Origin: JAVZLH01 sp049700435
GTDB lineage: Archaea; Thermoproteota; Bathyarchaeia; Bathyarchaeales; Bathycorpusculaceae
Direction of reading: 5' to 3'
NCBI GenBank assembly: GCA_049700435.1
Contig: JBNAVK010000002.1
Span: forward strand, 1-64,000
DNA length: 64,000 nucleotides
The position numbers and the translations under genes were made by a program. How positions within the stretch are numbered: the first letter of the stretch is position 1; each line of letters begins with the position of its first letter. Shown here piece after piece: positions 60,624 through 64,000 of this stretch. The notes under the pieces were generated by a model, which saw only the letters and a list, made by a program, of their open reading frames with translations, searched no databases and was not told the origin of the DNA.

Positions 60624-61616
60624 ATGATTGGCTGCTACATTACAGGAGTGCTTCCAAGGCCAAAGGACCTCATAGAAGTTACCAGAGCCTATGACAGGGG
60701 TAGAGTTGACGAGAAGGATTTAGAAAGAGCTTTTGACGAGGCTACAGCTGAAGTTGTAAACGCTCAGATGGCAGCTGATTTAACTTACATATGCGATGGC
60801 ATGCTTAAGTGGCACGATTTACTGCGCCCTTTCACAGAAAATTTGGGCGGTGTAACTGTTGGAAGCTTAGCCAGATGGTTCAACAACAACACCTTTTACA
60901 GAATTCCCGTTGTGACGGATAAAATTGTGTGGAAGAAAAGCATAGCTGAAAAGTGGATGTACGTTAAGCACCTGCCTAAAAATTTCCCATGGAAAGCGAT
61001 AGTGCCCGCGCCCTACACTTTTGCTAAACTTGCAGAGAACCGTTTCTACAGGGACAAAAATGAACTAATGTTCGACTACGCCAAAGCCCTAAGAAGCGAA
61101 ATCGAAAGCTTGGCTAAAATAGGCTTCAAATACGTTCAGTTGAGCGACCCAGCACTAGTTTACGGTTCAAATCCACCGTCAAAGGCAATGGAAGAGCTTG
61201 GCGCTGTGAGAGAGGCGTTAGAGGTGGCAGTTAAAGGTGTTCCAGTAAAAACCTGTCTCCAAACCTTTTTCGGAGATTTTTCACGCATATTGCCAGAAGC
61301 CTTCGATTTTCCAGTAGACCACCTTGGAATCGACTTATACGAAACAAGTTTTGAAGAAATTAGGCAGTATGTTTTTGAAAAGGGAGTTGCTTTAGGTTTG
61401 GTGGACTCACGCAACTCGCTAATCGAAAAATTAGATGAGCTTGTGGCAACTGCAAAAAGGCTTCTGAAATCGATTTACCAGTCGGACAAGCATGAAGTTT
61501 TCATCTGCCCAAACTGTGATCTAGAGTTTCTGCCATGGGAAAGGGCGAAAGAAAAAATTAAGCTTATCGCGACAGTAGCTGAAAAACTCAGAAAGGAGTT
61601 CAACGACAATGAATAA
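60624..61616 (+). CDS. MetE-like protein 1 (methionine synthase family, altered zinc site)
   Basis: The 330-residue protein is a TIM barrel of the cobalamin-independent methionine synthase (MetE) family without the N-terminal MetE half. VPAPYTFAKLAENRFYRD, YVQLSDPALVYGS and a C-terminal FICPNCDLEFLPWERA with a conserved Cys pair are seen. The usual HxC zinc motif reads VPVKTCLQTFFGDF, with Lys in place of His. It is translationally coupled to the second MetE-like gene (8-bp overlap), so the two may form a complex. Methyl donor unknown (methylcobalamin-carrying protein is likely in archaea). Confidence 0.8.
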   Translation: MIGCYITGVLPRPKDLIEVTRAYDRGRVDEKDLERAFDEATAEVVNAQMAADLTYICDGMLKWHDLLRPFTENLGGVTVGSLARWFNNNTFYRIPVVTDKIVWKKSIAEKWMYVKHLPKNFPWKAIVPAPYTFAKLAENRFYRDKNELMFDYAKALRSEIESLAKIGFKYVQLSDPALVYGSNPPSKAMEELGAVREALEVAVKGVPVKTCLQTFFGDFSRILPEAFDFPVDHLGIDLYETSFEEIRQYVFEKGVALGLVDSRNSLIEKLDELVATAKRLLKSIYQSDKHEVFICPNCDLEFLPWERAKEKIKLIATVAEKLRKEFNDNE

Positions 61617-62760
61617 ACTCTTTCCAACGCAAGAAATAGGAAGCCTCGCAAAACCCGCATGGAGAATTAAGGGGTACAGGGGCTATCCTCTGACAGAGGA
61701 GGACATAGCCGAAGCTGTAAACTGGGGAAGAAAGCTTGGAATCCCAGATTTAGACGCTTTTATAAAACTTTTAAAGGATGCAGATTCCCCGACTAAGCGG
61801 AGAACTGTTTTTGAATGGTCGGCAAAATATGCCATTCGCTTTTTTGAAGCGGCTGGTTTGGATGTGTTCTTTAATGGGGAACAGTGGAGGTCTGAAATGT
61901 ATGAACATGTTATCAGGAATGTTTCTGGTTTTCAATTTTTGGGGTTTGTGAAATCTTTTGATTATAGGTACTTTAACAAGGCGGCTTGCGTGGATAAACC
62001 AAAATATGTTAAGCCCTTCTACCTCGACGAGTTTTTGTTCGCAAAAGAAAACACGGGCAAGATTTTGAAGATACCCTTTACTGGTCCATATACGCTTGTC
62101 AACTGGACATTTAATGAGTACTATGAGAAAAGGCGCGGTGGGAAACTCGAGGATCTTAAGAGCAGGAAATTTGAAGCTAAGAGAGAATTTCTCTTCGACT
62201 TAATCAAGGAAGTTGTAAAGCCTGAAATAAACAATTTAGTGAAAGCCGGAGCGCAGTGGATTCAGATAGACGAGCCCGCTGCGACAACTAACCCAACAGA
62301 CGAGGAAATGAGGTTGTTTGTGGAATCCTTTAATGAAACTGTTAAGGGTTTTAACTGCACTTTCAGCCTCCACAACTGCTATAGCAACTACAAGGTTTTG
62401 GCGAAATACTCCAGTGAACTGCGAAACTGTAGTCAACTAGCCCTCGAATTTGCCAACAGAGACAGCAGGAAAACCGGAACTGGAGATGAGCGAACTGGGT
62501 ATAGGGAACTGAGACTGTTTGAAGAACATGGTTTCCGTGGAAATTATGGGTTGGGCGTGATAGATGTGCATACTGATTTTATAGAACCGCCCGAGCTTGT
62601 TAGAGACAGAATCTTGTATGCTGCAAAAGTAATAGGTGACCCTGAACGGATATATGCGAGTACCGACTGTGGATTGAGAACTAGAACATGGGAAGTGAGC
62701 TTTCAAAAGCTCAAGAACATGGTTTTTGGCGCTGATTTAGCGCGGAAGGTGTTGACTTAA
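61609..62760 (+). CDS. MetE-like protein 2 (methionine synthase, intact zinc site)
   Basis: The 383-residue protein is the second MetE-family barrel. FPTQEIGSLAKPAWRIKGYRG begins it (in part); FTGPYTLVNWTFNEYY, IQIDEPAATTNP, FSLHNCYSNYKVL with the zinc His and Cys, LEFANRDS with a Glu, GVIDVHTDFIEPPELVRDRI and ASTDCGLRTRTW with the last zinc Cys follow. It therefore has a complete zinc site for activating homocysteine thiol. The start overlaps the first MetE-like gene by 8 bp, with AGGAG upstream. Confidence 0.85.
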   Translation: MNKLFPTQEIGSLAKPAWRIKGYRGYPLTEEDIAEAVNWGRKLGIPDLDAFIKLLKDADSPTKRRTVFEWSAKYAIRFFEAAGLDVFFNGEQWRSEMYEHVIRNVSGFQFLGFVKSFDYRYFNKAACVDKPKYVKPFYLDEFLFAKENTGKILKIPFTGPYTLVNWTFNEYYEKRRGGKLEDLKSRKFEAKREFLFDLIKEVVKPEINNLVKAGAQWIQIDEPAATTNPTDEEMRLFVESFNETVKGFNCTFSLHNCYSNYKVLAKYSSELRNCSQLALEFANRDSRKTGTGDERTGYRELRLFEEHGFRGNYGLGVIDVHTDFIEPPELVRDRILYAAKVIGDPERIYASTDCGLRTRTWEVSFQKLKNMVFGADLARKVLT

Positions 62761-62942
62761 AAACCATTAAAAATTTTTTACTAAAGCTTCATTGAATCTG
62801 AAAGTTTAAAGAGTCTAAAAAGCCGCTTTTCTGGAAAAACGTTCGAAAATCTTTTTTAAAATTGAAATTTTTCTCCTAAAAATGCTTATTAGAGTTGAGA
62901 GACATGAATAAAGCCCACAGAACGAACAGAAGTGACTTGCCA

Positions 62943-64000
62943 ATGTGTGGAATCTTTGGCTGTATAGTGAAAGAGGGAAACGCCGCGCCTATAATACACG
63001 CTGCCCTAAAGAGACTTGAATACCGCGGTTACGACTCCGTTGGAGAAGCAACCCTGCACGAAGGCAAACTATACATAAAGAAGGACCAAGGAAAAATAGA
63101 CGAAGTCCACGCAGTTCACAATTTAGACGACATGCCCGGAAGAATAGGCATCGGACACACAAGATGGGCTACACACGGCGCACCCTTAAAAGTTAATGCG
63201 CATCCGCATGTGGATTGTAAGGAACAAATCGCCTTGGTTCACAATGGCATTATAGAGAATTTCACCGAGTTAAAGCTAGAACTGGAGAATCAAGGACACA
63301 TTTTCGTGTCAAAAACCGACACTGAAGTATTAACTCACCTTATTGAAGAAAATTTTAAAGCCAACCCTTCTTTGAGCTTGGCTGACGCTGTTCTTGAGGC
63401 TGTTAAAAGAGTTGAAGGGTCCTACGCAATTGCTGTTATCTCAGCAAAGGAGCCCGACAAAATAGTTTGTGCAAGAAACGAAAGCCCCCTCGTCATTGGA
63501 ATAGGCGAATCATCAATTTACTGCGCCTCAGACATCCCAGCTTTTCTCCCTCTAACCAACAAAGCCGTCATAATCGACGATGGAGAACTTGTCACTCTTT
63601 CTCAAGAAGGCTTCGAAATTAAGAAAATCCGTGATCAAAGCGTCGTTAAACGAGAGCCAAAGATCATTGATTGGTCGCCCGAAATGGCTGTGAAACAAGG
63701 CTACCCGCACTTTATGCTTAAAGAAATTCATGAACAGCCTGCCTGTCTGCGGAACACCCTTAGACTGCAGGAGCATTACCTTGATTTGATGGCAACCTTT
63801 CTCGACCGCGCGCGGGAAGTTTTCCTCGTGGCTTGTGGGACATCCTATCACGCATGCCTAGCCGCATCCTACATGTTTTCTAAGCTTGCTTTTTTGGCGA
63901 CTTATCCTGTAATAGCCTCAGAATTCATTGAACAACATGGTAAATCCGTAAACATTGACAGCACAATATTGGCAGTGAGTCAGTCAGGCGAAACAGCAGA
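62943..64000 (+). CDS. glmS: glutamine--fructose-6-phosphate aminotransferase (partial, 3' cut off)
   Basis: GlmS makes glucosamine-6-phosphate from fructose-6-phosphate and glutamine. The mature N-terminal Cys is at position 2 (MCGIFGCI), which fixes the start at 62943 although the frame is open to an earlier ATG near 62904. RLEYRGYDSVG, GIGHTRWATHG, HPHVDCKEQIALVHNG and SKTDTEVLTHLIE belong to the glutaminase domain (about 1-230), and FLVACGTSYHACLAASYMF with AVSQSGETA begins the sugar-isomerase part. The window ends inside the gene at residue about 353 of a usual 590-610. Confidence 0.94.
   Translation, partial: MCGIFGCIVKEGNAAPIIHAALKRLEYRGYDSVGEATLHEGKLYIKKDQGKIDEVHAVHNLDDMPGRIGIGHTRWATHGAPLKVNAHPHVDCKEQIALVHNGIIENFTELKLELENQGHIFVSKTDTEVLTHLIEENFKANPSLSLADAVLEAVKRVEGSYAIAVISAKEPDKIVCARNESPLVIGIGESSIYCASDIPAFLPLTNKAVIIDDGELVTLSQEGFEIKKIRDQSVVKREPKIIDWSPEMAVKQGYPHFMLKEIHEQPACLRNTLRLQEHYLDLMATFLDRAREVFLVACGTSYHACLAASYMFSKLAFLATYPVIASEFIEQHGKSVNIDSTILAVSQSGETA

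Noticed and set aside
1..64000. Mobile elements, prophage, CRISPR arrays or a defence island.
   Set aside because: No transposase, integrase, cas or restriction genes and no regularly spaced repeats of 25-40 bp were found; the RTCAC units are far shorter and belong to regulatory-type DNA.

Overview
The window is a contiguous piece of an archaeal chromosome with dense, mostly single-copy housekeeping genes and short intergenic gaps. Both subunits of DNA polymerase D, Orc1/Cdc6, Alba, Sec61-beta, aIF5A, Pus10, GGGP synthase, Rpb4/RpoF, ribosomal proteins L10e and L21e, Dph2 and Nob1 make it archaeal beyond doubt. PolD combined with Alba, Rpb4 and a Thaumarchaeota/Bathyarchaeia flavour in the small proteins suggests a deep TACK lineage such as Bathyarchaeia. 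That placement is inference from gene content; no rRNA is present to test it. I see no insertion sequence, prophage or CRISPR array.

Left part (0-16 kb): an intron-containing tRNA-Ser(CGA), a nucleoside phosphorylase, a PhoU/AbrB-type regulator, then a replication island: DUF429, PolD small subunit, DUF99, Orc1/Cdc6, and a 750-bp gene-free region with three 26-bp origin recognition boxes around an AT-rich core. I read this as the chromosomal replication origin (oriC). A winged-helix gene leads away from its far side. Next come two poorly known genes embedded in arrays of a repeated RTCAC motif, a nitrilase-family amidase beside NAD synthetase, a possible 32-residue gene, GGGP synthase, the PolD large subunit, and a small winged-helix gene broken by an apparent frameshift.

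Middle (16-38 kb): MazG-like pyrophosphohydrolase, DUF488, serine hydroxymethyltransferase, Sec61-beta, a DUF2070 membrane protein, the pyruvate/2-oxoacid:ferredoxin oxidoreductase operon (gamma, delta, alpha, beta), Alba, a class III aminotransferase, two tandem MoeA genes (one fused to a periplasmic-binding-like domain), a cluster of NAD kinase, Nob1 and a pyruvate-kinase-C-like protein, aIF5A, Hsp20, a PAC2 protein, SRP54, and a translation/RNA cluster (Pus10, L21e, RpoF, DUF655, Dim1/KsgA, HemK2).

Right part (39-64 kb): dCTP deaminase family, L10e, PEP synthase, Dph2, a METTL5-like methyltransferase, type-4 uracil-DNA glycosylase, DUF72, an HTH regulator, an EamA transporter, a B3/4 protein, OMP decarboxylase, membrane pyrophosphatase, an unlisted ribbon-helix-helix gene, GMP synthase ATPase subunit, RtcA, FAU-1, Trm5, DUF371, an HTH/S-layer-like fusion, two MetE-like methionine synthases and the start of glmS.

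The metabolic picture is an anaerobe using ferredoxin-linked 2-oxoacid oxidation, PEP synthase gluconeogenesis, membrane pyrophosphatase and Mo/W cofactor. The most interesting signals are the origin, the RTCAC arrays beside it, a Nob1 gene with no standard start codon, the frameshifted gene after polC, and the 32-residue gene or hairpin ahead of GGGP synthase.
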